Assembly (NCBI GenBank): GCA_035041965.1
Contig: JAPYMA010001406.1
Coordinates: forward strand, 1 to 64,000
Length of the DNA stretch: 64,000 nt
DNA from: Anisakis pegreffii
Taxonomy: Eukaryota; Nematoda; Chromadorea; Rhabditida; Anisakidae
Direction of reading: 5' to 3'
Shown: in pieces, positions 23,146 to 35,646 of the stretch
How the letters are laid out: every line of letters begins with the position of its first letter
Position numbering within the stretch: the stretch's first letter is position 1
Program-made: the position numbers and the translations under genes
The notes under the pieces: generated by a model
What the model was told of the DNA's origin: nothing
Seen by the model: the letters and a program-made list of their open reading frames with translations, nothing else
Database searches by the model: none

Positions 23146-26100
23146 TCATCTTAGAGATTTTGACGGTGCGACTGCTGAAAGTAGTGATGAAAAAATAGAT
23201 TTTCTGAGAGTTTTCCGACAGCCAAGAATGAAGTCTAAGTAACTAGCATCAACTATTGAAACGATATTATGATTTTGCAAAAAAAAAGAAAGACAAAATT
23301 TCAACCTCCGGAAGCGCATTCTTCTCAATCGTCCTTCATTCCTGCACAAATGACATCTTGCAACAGCCGAACGCCACAGAGCAACTTTCCGTTCGACAGG
23401 CGCCGAGAGCTTACCTCCTGCAGAATTCCGCCGATACTTAGAGAACGGCGGATGAAACTCGAGTCTACAGAGGTCATCCAGAGACCCCTCAGAAACACCA
23501 CTATCACTGCTGTACAGTCTGTATCGTGCAGTGAACGAACCCTCATCTGAAAGCACAACGACATACGGTATCTCGATGTAAGCACTGCGATCAAGCTGAT
23601 CTATATAGTGATCAACTCTTGAGACGAGAATGTAACAATGCCCATTTTGAATTATAAATTATTGATAATTTCATTTACTGATTCAATTGACTGGAAGAAT
23701 ACGGCAAAAATGTAAAAATTTATTCATTAATCTAACGTATGTATATTCCGAATACAAATTTCATTACATAATTTGAATTGCTTGAATAAAATCAGATGAT
23801 TTACTTAGACGAGGTACAGATGCACCGATCAACGATAATTTGGTTGGAGATGTGGACCGACTAGCAGAGGTAGGAGATGTGAAGCTATCGTTGGTGTGAC
23901 TGAAAACAACGATTATGACATAACAAATCGTTGAGTGAAATCGGTTGTTGATTGAAATTGTCACAAATCGTGAATGATAACAGATGAATTCCGCTCAACA
24001 ATACTCAAGAATGGCGGTTGCATCGCGACATTCCAATGAATCGCGTACTATTCTCTGAATAAAGTAATCCTTCTCATAAGTAAAGTAACACCGAACAACT
24101 GCTGAATGTACTCACAATTGGTGTCTCGATGAACATATCAATTCAGTTTTTCTTTTTGGAAAATTATGCTCGCGATCGGTACATTTATATGAGTTCATCA
24201 CCGCACTGGTTCACGAGTACAATGAACTATTGAATGGGTCAGTTAAGGAAATGCATTCATGAAATCGTGCATACCGTGACTGGATTTGATGTTGAAGTGT
24301 TTCATCCTCAAACGACTGCTGCTCATACTGCTGATGTGTCTCATTAGCGTTATTGTAGCAGTGACCGAAGTACGTCGTGCTCATCGATTTAAGTGTGCTA
24401 TGATATTTGGACGATTCGGTGAGACGAGATGGCTGAATTTTGTTTGCGAAGGGGGTTCGAAGGGGAGAATACGTGGGTGCTCCTTGCAATAACACTCGTT
24501 CACGGGGTCTTCGTGTTAACGGCGTTAAAGGGGTTAGCAATGACCTGTAATAAATGGTGTTCGATCACTGAAACTGCGAAGAAAATAAAGCAAAAAATTA
24601 CGGAAACCGAAAGTGAAACATTAAAAGTCTCATTGTCGATGAGAAATTTCAAAATTGCATTCAAAAACAATAATAAAATCATACGCAGCGAAATCTCAAC
24701 TATCCGATCCCCTTCAAAACAAATTCGCTTGAAACAAATCCATCCAGCCAAACGTGACTGAATGGTAGATAGTGGAAATTTCATCTACAAACTGAACAAG
24801 TAATTCACCTGGAGCTTTTTGACAGTTGGTTATTTCAAAAATAACATGAAAAGGAAAACATGAACTGTGATAAGAACAATAGTAACCTCTTCGAATATTT
24901 GCAGCAATTTGGTCGTTTCGGATTGATACACCGAGAAAGTAATCGCTTCGAAACGTTCAATGGAGTTTCCTCCATGTTATCAGCAAGTCGTTCTTGAGAT
25001 CCAATCATCACCATATCTACACAACCATAAAGGTGAAAGTTTCGAAAACAATCCAAACTGCGCTCTCTCAATGCTTTACTCACCTCGGAACATCCGTCAT
25101 CGTATCGTACGATGCATCAAAGCATTTATTCAAACAACATCACTACTCAAGTAAACCAAAGAATCACTTGCTTATAATATGGAATATTCATGAAGCAATT
25201 TTTAATTTCATCTTTTGGCAACTAATTTCGCTAGTCTATCTCATAGTTTGAGGCCACGGATCGTTCAATCAATACTAAACACACTACTCACCTGCACATA
25301 TTGTGGAAGCCGAACGTACACAACAACTGCTTTCAAGCGGAGGATTCGATGCAGCTGATGCAGACCTGAAGCCATGTTGCATACTTTCAAAGGAAAATGG
25401 TGGAAAACCTTTCATAAAATCAAGATCATAACGATGAAGGACGAGGCGATATTTTTCGAGGTAGCAAAAGTAGCATTAATTAGAGCAACTCATTTTCATA
25501 TGTTTAAAGGACGAGATGTTTCACTTGCGATTTGTGAAAATGAAACAAATTCAGTGACAGTGCTACTCATCAGCAGGTAGATGTGATGTGAGCAGTAAAC
25601 AGAGAGAACGCACCGAGTCATGAGAATAGGTAAGCGAGTGGGTCGAATCCGGCTTCTGCCACGGTGCGTTGGAGTCGATGAATACCGATCAGAAACTGAG
25701 GCCGCAGAAGAGAGCGGTGAATCACTTCGAGCACGGAAACCATTCAAATCGAGACTATCGTAGAAGTTATGAACAGCTCCAAACGAAGGATCCAGCGATT
25801 TGCGACGCTCACTTTCATCGAATGCGGCGACGTATCCAATGAAATTATCATTCGTATTATTATTCTCAAGATCAATTCTGAAGATTGCTCGTCTCGAATC
25901 TGTTGCCGAATGAACACCGGAACATTGCGAATCATTCGGAGCCGCAGACGGAGACGAATAACTGCTGCTGCTGAATGAGGTTGAAGTGGATTCGATAGAA
26001 GCGAGAAGTATACAACCCGAATTGCTCAAATCATTGCTTGCATGATGTGTACAATGAGAGTTACTGAGCACTGAACTAGTCGAAGTGAGATTATTATTAT

Positions 26101-26197
26101 TAGTATTGTTATTGTTGTGGTGTTGTTGTTTGTATTTGGAGGTGATGTGTGATTCGCCGGAGTGATTCGACTGTAGAGTTTGGACTGCTTCGGACAT
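23146..26197 (-). CDS. Unrecognised Ser/Asn-rich protein (about 437 residues)
   Basis: I do not recognise the family. Minus-strand exons with agreeing phases: 26197-25614, 25365-25292, 25016-24887, 24544-24275, 23899-23805, 23546-23415 and 23174-23146 (stop), giving 438 codons. The protein starts MSEAVQTLQS, has an Asn-rich run, several Ser-rich tracts (FSSSSYSSPSAAPNDSQ), then DNFIGYVAAFDESERRKSLD, a RRPRERVLLQGAPTYSPLR segment, SSKYHSTLKSMSTTYFGH and a C-terminal SSDSGVSEGSLDDL. It looks largely disordered and phosphorylatable, like a signalling or scaffold protein; no membrane span or enzyme motif. For the third exon an earlier donor would also keep the frame. The start lies 71 bases after the kinesin stop on the same strand, with an AG acceptor (ATTCAG) 39 bases before the ATG. 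That fits trans-splicing or operon-like arrangement, which is inferred. Confidence 0.7.
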
Positions 26198-26268
26198 TGA
26201 ATGGAACGATCGTCTTGGTTTGAAAATTAATGGGAACTGAATTTGTGGTCGTGATATAATGTTCGTGT

Positions 26269-29200
26269 CTAGCCGTGATTTCCGCTTACAAGCCCACGAG
26301 CTTTTGGATAAATGAGCGTGCCGCCGCCGCTCGATGCTGCAGCAGTCGCCCTTCCAAGCGCGCTGCGGGCACGTACGTTTTTTGAATGAGCCGACGATAA
26401 CCTGAAAAAAAAGTAGAGATTGAAAATGATGGTACTGAGTAGAATTTAAGCTGAAATGACTAATTCGAAGACAGATTTATGAGGATTTTCCCCAAAGGAT
26501 GAAGAGAGAAATCGTTCTTGAGAACAATTGTGAAAAACGATTGAATTCGTGGGTTACGTGAATATCTTATGCAATTATCATTTTATCGCGGTATTAAGTT
26601 TATGTCTCTGTGATATCCAATTAATCAGATCAGCATTTCACATAGAAAGATGATTATCTGGGCTAGTATCATTAGTTGCGTCGTTAGAAGGATGTCACGG
26701 AAAGAAGAATATGATAGTTGTGTCACTGATACTAACAAATAAACCGAAACTTGTGCGAAGTTCTAATTACTAATGAAATAAAATTATCAGTTTAACCAAG
26801 GTAAACTATTCTTTATGATTTGTTGGGAAACGCTTTCATCACTATTGAAATATTTATTAGACGTTTAAAGAACTCAACAGATAATCTTCACGAAAGGTAA
26901 GAAGAAGTGTTCTCACCTAGAAGCAGATTGCAGCCTAGAGCCAAGGGTATTTGATGAACGTGTTGTCCTTATAATTCTATTTGAATTTTTCAGGATAGGA
27001 ATTCTTGACGCATCAATAACAACGTTCTGTTCTTGATCTTCGTCATGTAGTGCTTGATCGATGGCATCCTTGAAACGATTATCAAATACGCATTCGATAA
27101 TTAGCTGTTAGTGTTCTCAATTATTATACATGACAGAAATATTCGCCTTTGGATTATGCTGAGAACTCATCAAAATTTTCTTCAACACTACAAAACAACA
27201 TGTTGTCATGGGGTAGTTCGGCGTTTTCGAATGATTTGAAACATCTGAATCTGAATATTGCTACGTGTATCTCAAGTAAGATCAACCAAAAACCAAGGCT
27301 TTTGAGTTCATTCGAAATGCTTGAGATTATCCGCATTTGTAGTTCTAATTTGAAATGTGCATGACCGCAGGACAACTGCAAGAAACGCGAAGTTACACGG
27401 CAAGATGCAAATTCGGAAACGTGATATTAACAATAGGACCGTTTCAACGGATTTTTCACACCAAAAATAAGTGATTGGCAAAATATAATAACATTGAGGC
27501 ATTTTATTTCGATGAATACCTGCAAATCGGCCTCAATTTCTGGCGGTTCGTAATCTTTTGTTCTCCTTTCCAGTTTTTCCAACGATGTGAACGTCAACAC
27601 ATTTTCACCACAAAACCTCATCACCTATAAAATTCATCAAATTTGACTGATTAGATGCAATGATAAAAATGCTTTGAAGCACGCTTATTGTTAGATGAAC
27701 GATGATCCTGCTACGAACTGAACCAACTGAAAGAGTTATTGAGGATATTTCAAAATGAAAGCAGCACAACGAATCAATAGTTCAACTCTACACTGCGACT
27801 GAAATGAAATTCGAATTTTGCGACTATGCAGTTGATTAGCACGAAGTTAAGCAAATCTGACAAATGTTCACCACGAACCTCATCCGGAATAATGGCGCTC
27901 ACACGTGTTGGATACGTGCAGTACCGTAGACGTTCACTACGTGACTGTACGCTCATTCGTTGTCGAAGGCGATTCAAGCAAGTCCTCTCGAAGTCACCTA
28001 TCGGTCGACGAATTCCAGCAATTGAAACCTCAAATTTCAACACGTCGGACGGGTAGCACGAACAGAAAACGCATAAACTTATATTTACAAACGATAGGAA
28101 CGATAATGCCCACTGTTAACTTCTATTACAGATTGGACTCGGGAGAATGAGGATTATTTATAGTTGATGCAGTGATTTGGTATCTTTTTCTGGAGGAAAC
28201 ATTTGTTAGAGGGATTGAACAATTGGAACAGAGTCGAAAATGTTTCGAGATTGCAGTTTGCAGTTGCGAGCATTCATGAGGCATGTTAAATACAACGAAA
28301 AGAGCGACACAGAGATGAATGAATTACAGGTCGCTGGTTGAGCACATCGTTAGCACTAGAGTCAGCACTCGTTGAGGCGTCTATAGTGCCAATGCCCGAA
28401 TCTGCACCGGCCGAATGCGATAGATCTTCTGAGGTGGCACTTTTTGGACGATTCTGACCTGGTTTCAGCAACTTCCACGAATCCTCATCGTCATCCCAAT
28501 ACGCTCGTTCACGAATACGAGTTCTCACATCGGATGGAATGAAATTCTCCACTATCAATAATCTGCAATTCAGAAGGCATTATCCTGAACAAATGATAAT
28601 GATGGTTGGCAAGCAATAACCCAATAATATACTCATTCCTTCTGAGTAATTGCTTTTAGTTTAAAGTGACAAGCAAAAACAGAATGGGAACCATGTTAGT
28701 ATTCAATGAGTTTGCTAACAATTTTTCATCTCGTCTTCGAAAAAATTCAGTCTTATGATCGCTATATGATTTGAATATAATGGGCGAACGTGAGTGGCAA
28801 AGATGTTTCATACGTAACACATTCATAGTTACATCACGAGAACTAATTGGACGATTGCATGATTGATTTTATTTAAATAACTTCAGTTCGTCAAACAATG
28901 ACCATCACATTTCAGTGTGTATCACGACTGAACCCCTTCATGAAACATTTCGATCGTCTAAAGGACTCACTTCAGCTTCAACTCCTTATTGATTTCGGTC
29001 ACTGAATTCTCAAGATCTTGTCTTTCCTGTGAATGATTAGCGGCCACATCGGCGAGTTCAGCACGAACCTGCAAGTGATTACGAGAATTGCTTGTGTGAA
29101 GTATCATGGAGGCCCGAATTAATGAAACCAGAAAATTGCAAGTGGCAAAGAAGTGTTTTTGAAACCGTGCGCGACGAATTTTGTCGTTATTTGTGGCTCA

Positions 29201-32200
29201 AAATGAGAACTGTGAAAAGGTTACAAACATAAAATCAACTAAGATCAAATAACCTGCTGTAATCGCAGATACATTTTTTTCAACTTCCTCGTTTTTGCAT
29301 CAACTTCCTGTCGCAAATTCGAGAAGGTCTGATGGATTTCTGCCGCATTGTCCTCTTGCGCTTCGAGTTGTTGAAGTATCTCACGTTCTCGGCGCTGCAA
29401 TGTATTCATTTGCGTTACGTTCGACTCAAAAATTTCGAAACCTAACCGAGGTGCAGAATAAACTGATTGAGTCACATAACACGGATCATTTACGAGTGGA
29501 ACCGTTAGAGATTCAACTTAAAAACAGTAAAAAGTTGCTCAGTTATAAAAATAAACAAATAATTTGCACCCGTTGTTCAGCGATCTGCCTTCGCCTCTGG
29601 TCCAACAACTTTTGCTGTTCTCTGGTTTGATCGAGCAGATTCCCGTCACCCGAAAGCAGTTTACTTTGCATTGCGCGAATCTTTGCCGCAACAGCGAGTT
29701 GCGCCTCTCTCTCCCGTTCCAGTTGCAAAGCGCGTTGCTCCAAATCGGTCAATATCCGACGCTTCTCCTAAAAGTGGCGCAAATTATCACCAGGAAAATC
29801 ATTTGAAAATCCTTTTTTTCTTCTGAAAGCAATGCAAATTCATCACGATGCATGATTGTTACACTTGTTTCCTCCCCAAATAAACCTGAATCCAACTGCT
29901 ATCGATGTGAATCCAATAGTGAAACAATCGCTGAGATAATGGCTCAGATCTGAGCATTTGTGATTTCGTTTCATTCAGTTTTTTGACGATATTCTCACGA
30001 TTCACAGTCACCGAACAATGATCAGGGCTATCGAACTCTTCATGAATATGGATTAACGAAATAACAGTGTGGAATAATGACTCGATGTTGAGTGATTCTT
30101 TCATAAATATCCCGTACAATGTATTCGTTGATGCAAGTAGCACCATTTTATACATCATAGAGCACACGTCAAATGCTTCCCACTAATCCCGCTCAGATTA
30201 AAAGCTAAGCACAGGGAACACAGCAAATCACCAAAACAAATCTCGGCCCAAAGCATACGATATGACTTTCAAGCACGCGACAGGATAATAATGATGAACG
30301 AAAAAGGCCCAAAGTGATCATCAGAAACAGTGCATTTCAACTTACAAGTTTCTCGACCGTATCAAATTCCTCTTCACACTGCAGAAGCATGATTGAGTGA
30401 TGAATCAAATTCTACTCATCAAATTCACATCAAAACTTGCAAAAATAAAACGAATCGACGCAATCAAATCAATTTCTCACATTTAAAAAAACCAGATTCA
30501 ACATGCAATTTCGTTGAATTCGTTGATTTTAATAAAATCCAATTTCAATTATGCATAAACTAACGGTTATCAAGTCAACTAGTGTATAGACGGTAATGTG
30601 AAATGAGCATTGTATATGGGTTGTAAGGAGGTTTATATGCGGATGACATTCGTAAATGAGAAGAACAATGCTCCAAGTTTCAATAGGAAAAGCTGATAAC
30701 AAAAGCGAACATGCGCATTCACCTCAGCAATAATGTTCGAATTCGCAATTATTGCCTGCTTTTCGGCTTCCAGAAGTGTTTGTTGCTCTTTCAGATAGTC
30801 TTCTGGAGATACCGAATCACCTGAATTCATTCAAATGATCAATAATCAAGATGTGGAAGCTGGAGAATCTCAATAAAGCAGCATGAAACTGACGAAAAGC
30901 AGTTTAAAAACTGATAATAACTGAACTGATCTTAAATGAATATCAGTTCAATATTCAAGCATTAGCTTCTCATCTAAAGTGTACATCAAAATGTGAACAA
31001 AAAACAAATGAAATAGTGATCTCCTAAATAGTCAGTGCTACAGACTGTAGGAATAATCAGAGAATTGTTCAAAATTATTCGGCTGGAAACTGAATACTTC
31101 TCTCTCGAGCTGATGACGTTACATAAAAATGAACAAGAGAAGCGAAACGAACCGTCTTCATCAGTTTCCTCGGTGATACTCTCACCTTCCGGACCAATTC
31201 GGATTTTCTTCTCTCTCTTTTTATGCTTCCCACTCGAGCCACGTTTTTCGAGAATGCTACGCAAACGTGCGATTTCATCCTAGAATGCAAATTTCATCCT
31301 AGATCACAGTAAAACAATATCTGATCAATTGTTTGTTGAGTCAAATAAACTTCACCGATGATGAAGTAAGAAACGTGATTCGTTCATTGCCTGACTTAGT
31401 TGATAGTGTTTATAAGCACACAAGAAGATATAGGATGTCAAGCTCAAGGTCATATATCGGGTGCACATATCGCAACGGGTGTAAAGCGCGACAATAACTA
31501 AAGCCATATAAGCAGTACCTGAAATTCACGAAGAAGTGCATCTTTGGGATCTTCATTGATGCGTGGAACATTCTTGATATTCTTCGCTCGATTCGCGTAT
31601 CTGAGTGTACCCAACGTCTCCTCGTAATTATACGATGCTGGTCCAATGTTTGCGACCATAACGGTTCTTGAATTGCCACCTAATGAATCTGCAACGAACA
31701 GCGTTTTCTTGCGGATACGACTGAACGAGACTTGAATCGTAAAGAAAACAATTTCAAAATACGAAACTGATTTCACAGTTGGAGGCTTCCTTGATTGGTT
31801 ATTTGAACATGAACTGATTAAAACTTAATTCGACGCTGACAGAAAGCGCTTCTGCTCTCCGACAACGTTTCAAACAAACTTTTTTTCACTTCTTCCGCAT
31901 GTGAACAAGATTAAATTTTAGCGTGTATGTGTGATAGGCCTAAAACACTCTCATTTAATTGAAATCCACTAAATTTACCAACTCACAATCTTATTCAATG
32001 ATCACTCACAAAGGAAAACTGAACGCGTAAAAGGAGAGATTACCGTCGCAGCAATCATTTCGCATGCACAAAACGTGAATCGCATGGTTAAATGATGACC
32101 AAACGAAACAAACAAAGCATTATGTCGGGACCCGTTTCGGATAACTAATGATAATGACAAGAAAGGAGCGCAATTTGTGGGGATCACATGAAATATTGCG

Positions 32201-35200
32201 TTTCGTAATTATTGGAAGAGTCCATTCAAGCGTTTACTAACCCAAACAATTTATTACAAGTCAGTATTCTAAATCTGCTCATAAAATACATTTTTAGTGA
32301 ATATGCTGTATTTTTACGTATGCCACGAGAAGGAATACGATAATGATGATGATAAAATGGCTGATAACCATCGAAAATAAATGCTTATTATGTGAGAACG
32401 ATAACGATTCACGCTAATCATATACCTCATTCTCGTTGATGTAATGGAATCGCTCGCTCAGTAATAACCATCAACGCAAAAACAAGCACGAATGCCCCAA
32501 GAAAACTACTAATGCAATGAAAATATGGACGAGCTCATAGTATCATTATCATTACTGTCAGTGTTTTCATTACTACAATTGCCATTTTTATCAAATTATT
32601 ATGTCATTATGTTTACGATTAGTAGTAATACCCTGCAAAAGACGAGTAAGTTTTGAGTCTCTATACGGCACATGACAACTTTTGCCATCCACCAAAGCCG
32701 AGATGACGTTGCCGAGGGCCGATAACGAGAGATTGATTTTAGTGGCTTCCTTGAAGCGCTCACCCAAAGCACCAGTTTTCGACTGTCGTTCACTTCCGGC
32801 TAAGTCGACCAAATTCAGACGACCAACTCTGCAAATCAGTAATGCAATTTATTGCGACACTACAACTAATCTACGACAGTTGCATCAATTCATCCTTAAC
32901 GATGTATGTGTGTGCCTATGTGAAAGGTTCTTTTCAAAAGATCAATATGCTTTCCATTAAGCACTCATCAAACGTTCATACCCAAAATGACTACGTTTCA
33001 TATGCGTTAAAAAATTAGGGTTTACATTCATAAATACAGAGAACAGCCAATTGAAATAGGTTACGCTGATATCAGCCTTTACCTGATATGATTTTCGCCA
33101 TCTGGTCCAGGTTCACTGCACTCGATGGTGATCATGAATATAGCGTGCGATCTGCTGCTGTGTTCGTTCATATTGGTTCTCCTTAAATGAGACAACTTGT
33201 CTTTCTAGGAAGATCGATCGAACAGCCTTATCTGACTCATGCACATTCCCTTCCCTTGTGTTCTTTTAGTAGACATTCGAGAAGCACTTATTCATGATGG
33301 CCGAAAAGAATAACAATCGGACAGAAGCCAACAAAATAGCGTTTCGACATAAATGCTCATTAAAATATATCAATAGAAGCGTCTTCTACAAAAATACTCC
33401 TCGAATTATTTCGAAATGAGAGTGAATTTTATGATGACGAGTGTTCTAGGGTGCATAAATCGCTGAAAACTTGGAAGGATACAGTAATAAATCCATTCAT
33501 GTTGAGATAATCAAAGAAACTTCTGCAAAAATATTGCTGCTTTCGATTTTTCGTTTTTGTTTGTGATTGCGCTCTCCTACTTCTTTGCCACAATTTTATA
33601 TTACTGAACGAATGGGCACAAGATAATCTACGATCCGATACGTGTACAACAAGTGACACGCAAGATGATTCATTCAAGAATATTTCATATGCGAAAGCAA
33701 CGAACGTTTTTATGGCTCTATGCTAGGGACAGTTTGCTGAACATGAAACCGTGATGATCGTTTTCTATAACAGTTGGTGAGCATGGGAGAAGCGCCGCAA
33801 AAAGTTTGAATGAATAATGTTGCTCATTCATATTGGTTCTTCTTAAATGAGACAAGTTGTCCTCGTCCGCTGAGTGATCGAACAGTCACCTGCCTCACTG
33901 ACATGAACTTACCCAACTGAGCGATTCGCATGTCCCACCGACATAACATGCTGAATTTCTTCAACAGATTTGGTCACGAATGATGACAGATCCTTGACGT
34001 ACACTCCCACATCAGGTCTTTCCTTCAGCTCAAGACGAGTTTTTGAGTCTTTGCTGAGCAGATCCCTTATTTCTTCCTAAATTCATCATCATTTATAGAA
34101 TTTCGACGAATGAAATTAAGAACTGCTAGACGGAATACATGGAAACTGAAAATTTTATCAGCTGAAGAAGAATTATTTGGTCAGGTTACTTGATATATCT
34201 CAAGATAACTGGCTCGGACGAGGTATTGTTGATTATGTGACTGAGCGATATGTTGAAAAATATGATGAAATGATGTTGGTATAACACCACGTAATTCCTC
34301 ATCTTCCCGAACACCTACAACACAACATCTTCCTTAGAAACTGTTTTCGAACAGAAACTGCAATTTTCAAATTTGGATTCGACTATCATAGATGGGAGCA
34401 TTTTTGTTGCAGTCAGTCCATAAGTGCAAGCATGTGATACGACCACCGGAAGCTTACCTCAATTTGTTTGCTTGAATGGCATTCAAAAGGGTTTCAACAG
34501 AGAGATATTAGTGCATTGAAACGAAAAGAGAAAGAATATCGTATTAATCCTATTTCATGACGTAGAAAAAGTATATGAAAACCTCTGGATGGCCATTTAC
34601 CTTCCATGGTGAATGTTTTGCCGGTTCCAGTTTGACCGTATGCGAAAATGGTTCCATTGAAGCCATTCAACACCGAATCCACAAGCTCTCGGAATGTTTC
34701 ATCGTAGAGGTCAACTTGTTTCGAACTGAATCGAAGTTTTTTTTTTGTTTGCTGATAGACTGATCACGTTGGATTATGATAAAACAAACACGTTAACTTG
34801 GACCCAATATACGATGATTTGTGAAAATATTTTTAGGTAAATTCATTATGCAATAAACATGTATTCTTCGGTTCATTCATGATAATTTGACGACAACAGA
34901 AATTCGTTAGAACGCGAAAAATTTCCACTCTTGTTTTTTTCTTCAGATCAATCACACTGAAAATATTCCCTTAAGTGAAACACGTTTCAATATGATGAGT
35001 TCGTATGCACAATGAGAGAGTTGAAAAAAATTATTGTGTATCATTACACAAACTACGATATTTGCAATAACTGCGATAAGTTTTTGCTGCGGTAAAACCT
35101 ACTCAATATCGTAAATGGAATCGAATGTGAACGATTTGGATGGTTCGTTCAATGCTTTCGGATTCTTTATTTCAATTACGCCACGATCTGGATACATTGA

Positions 35201-35646
35201 CACAATGCTAAAATCATTGAGTGCTAAACATTTCAAGAATCTCGTCAACCCTATGACATTTTCCCATTCCGTGCGTTCCACAAATACGACAATCAATTAG
35301 TGTTGTTATAATAACTATTATTAAGCCAATGGTTTGTGATTTCTTCGAGAATATATTTTATTTCTCATATCATTAAAGAAAGTGCCACGAGAAAGTGATC
35401 TTCTTCAGAAGTTCAACACCGAGAGAAAATGTGATTGCTTTTGATGAATGAATGAAGTGAATATAAATTTTAAGATGAAGGATAAAATTGAGGAAGTGCT
35501 GAATGGATGGAATGAAAACGTTAGTTAGTTAACCTTTGATGACCGTTTGCGATTTCGCTTTCCGATAGTGGTCGACATCTTACGACGACCTTTACACATT
35601 CACCCGCATTTGCAGTGGAACGCACTCGATTCGTTACAGAAACCAT
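26269..35646 (-). CDS. klp-11: Kinesin-II motor subunit, KIF3B/KLP-11-like
   Basis: Plus-end microtubule motor of heterotrimeric kinesin-II, which carries intraflagellar-transport and axonal cargo. Nineteen minus-strand exons, all phase-consistent (857 residues): 35646-35534, 35207-35103, 34725-34601, 34314-34190, 34076-33913, 33181-33083, 32828-32632, 31688-31519, 31279-31153, 30820-30723, 30378-30346, 29767-29570, 29424-29254, 29068-28971, 28562-28328, 28028-27903, 27624-27520, 27068-26917, 26401-26269. Motor signatures: [17 protein letters not shown]-loop, NEHSSRSH switch I, LVDLAGSE switch [14 protein letters not shown] before the neck. A coiled coil follows ([20 protein letters not shown]), then [12 protein letters not shown], a KIF3-type tail with RRTKDYEPP and [11 protein letters not shown], and a final [11 protein letters not shown], matching the KIF3B ending LYPQSRGLVPK. 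That end favours KIF3B/KLP-11 over KIF3A/KLP-20. The donor of exon 16 has an in-frame alternative. The last exon is unusually GC-rich. Confidence 0.93.
33800..33912 (-). repeat. Partial copy of kinesin exon 6 start inside intron 5
   Basis: About 90 bp (33815-33905) resemble 33165-33245: the intron end, acceptor TTTAAG and the first codons of exon 6 (TNMNE). In this copy the reading continues TNMNEQHYS and leaves the switch-I sequence SSRSH behind. It lies right after the donor of exon 5, so it is a decayed partial exon duplication that still carries an acceptor-like site. Confidence 0.65.

Noticed and set aside
28281..28560. Possible separate minus-strand gene starting [10 protein letters not shown]
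   Set aside because: It is an internal exon of the kinesin gene, joined in phase on both sides.
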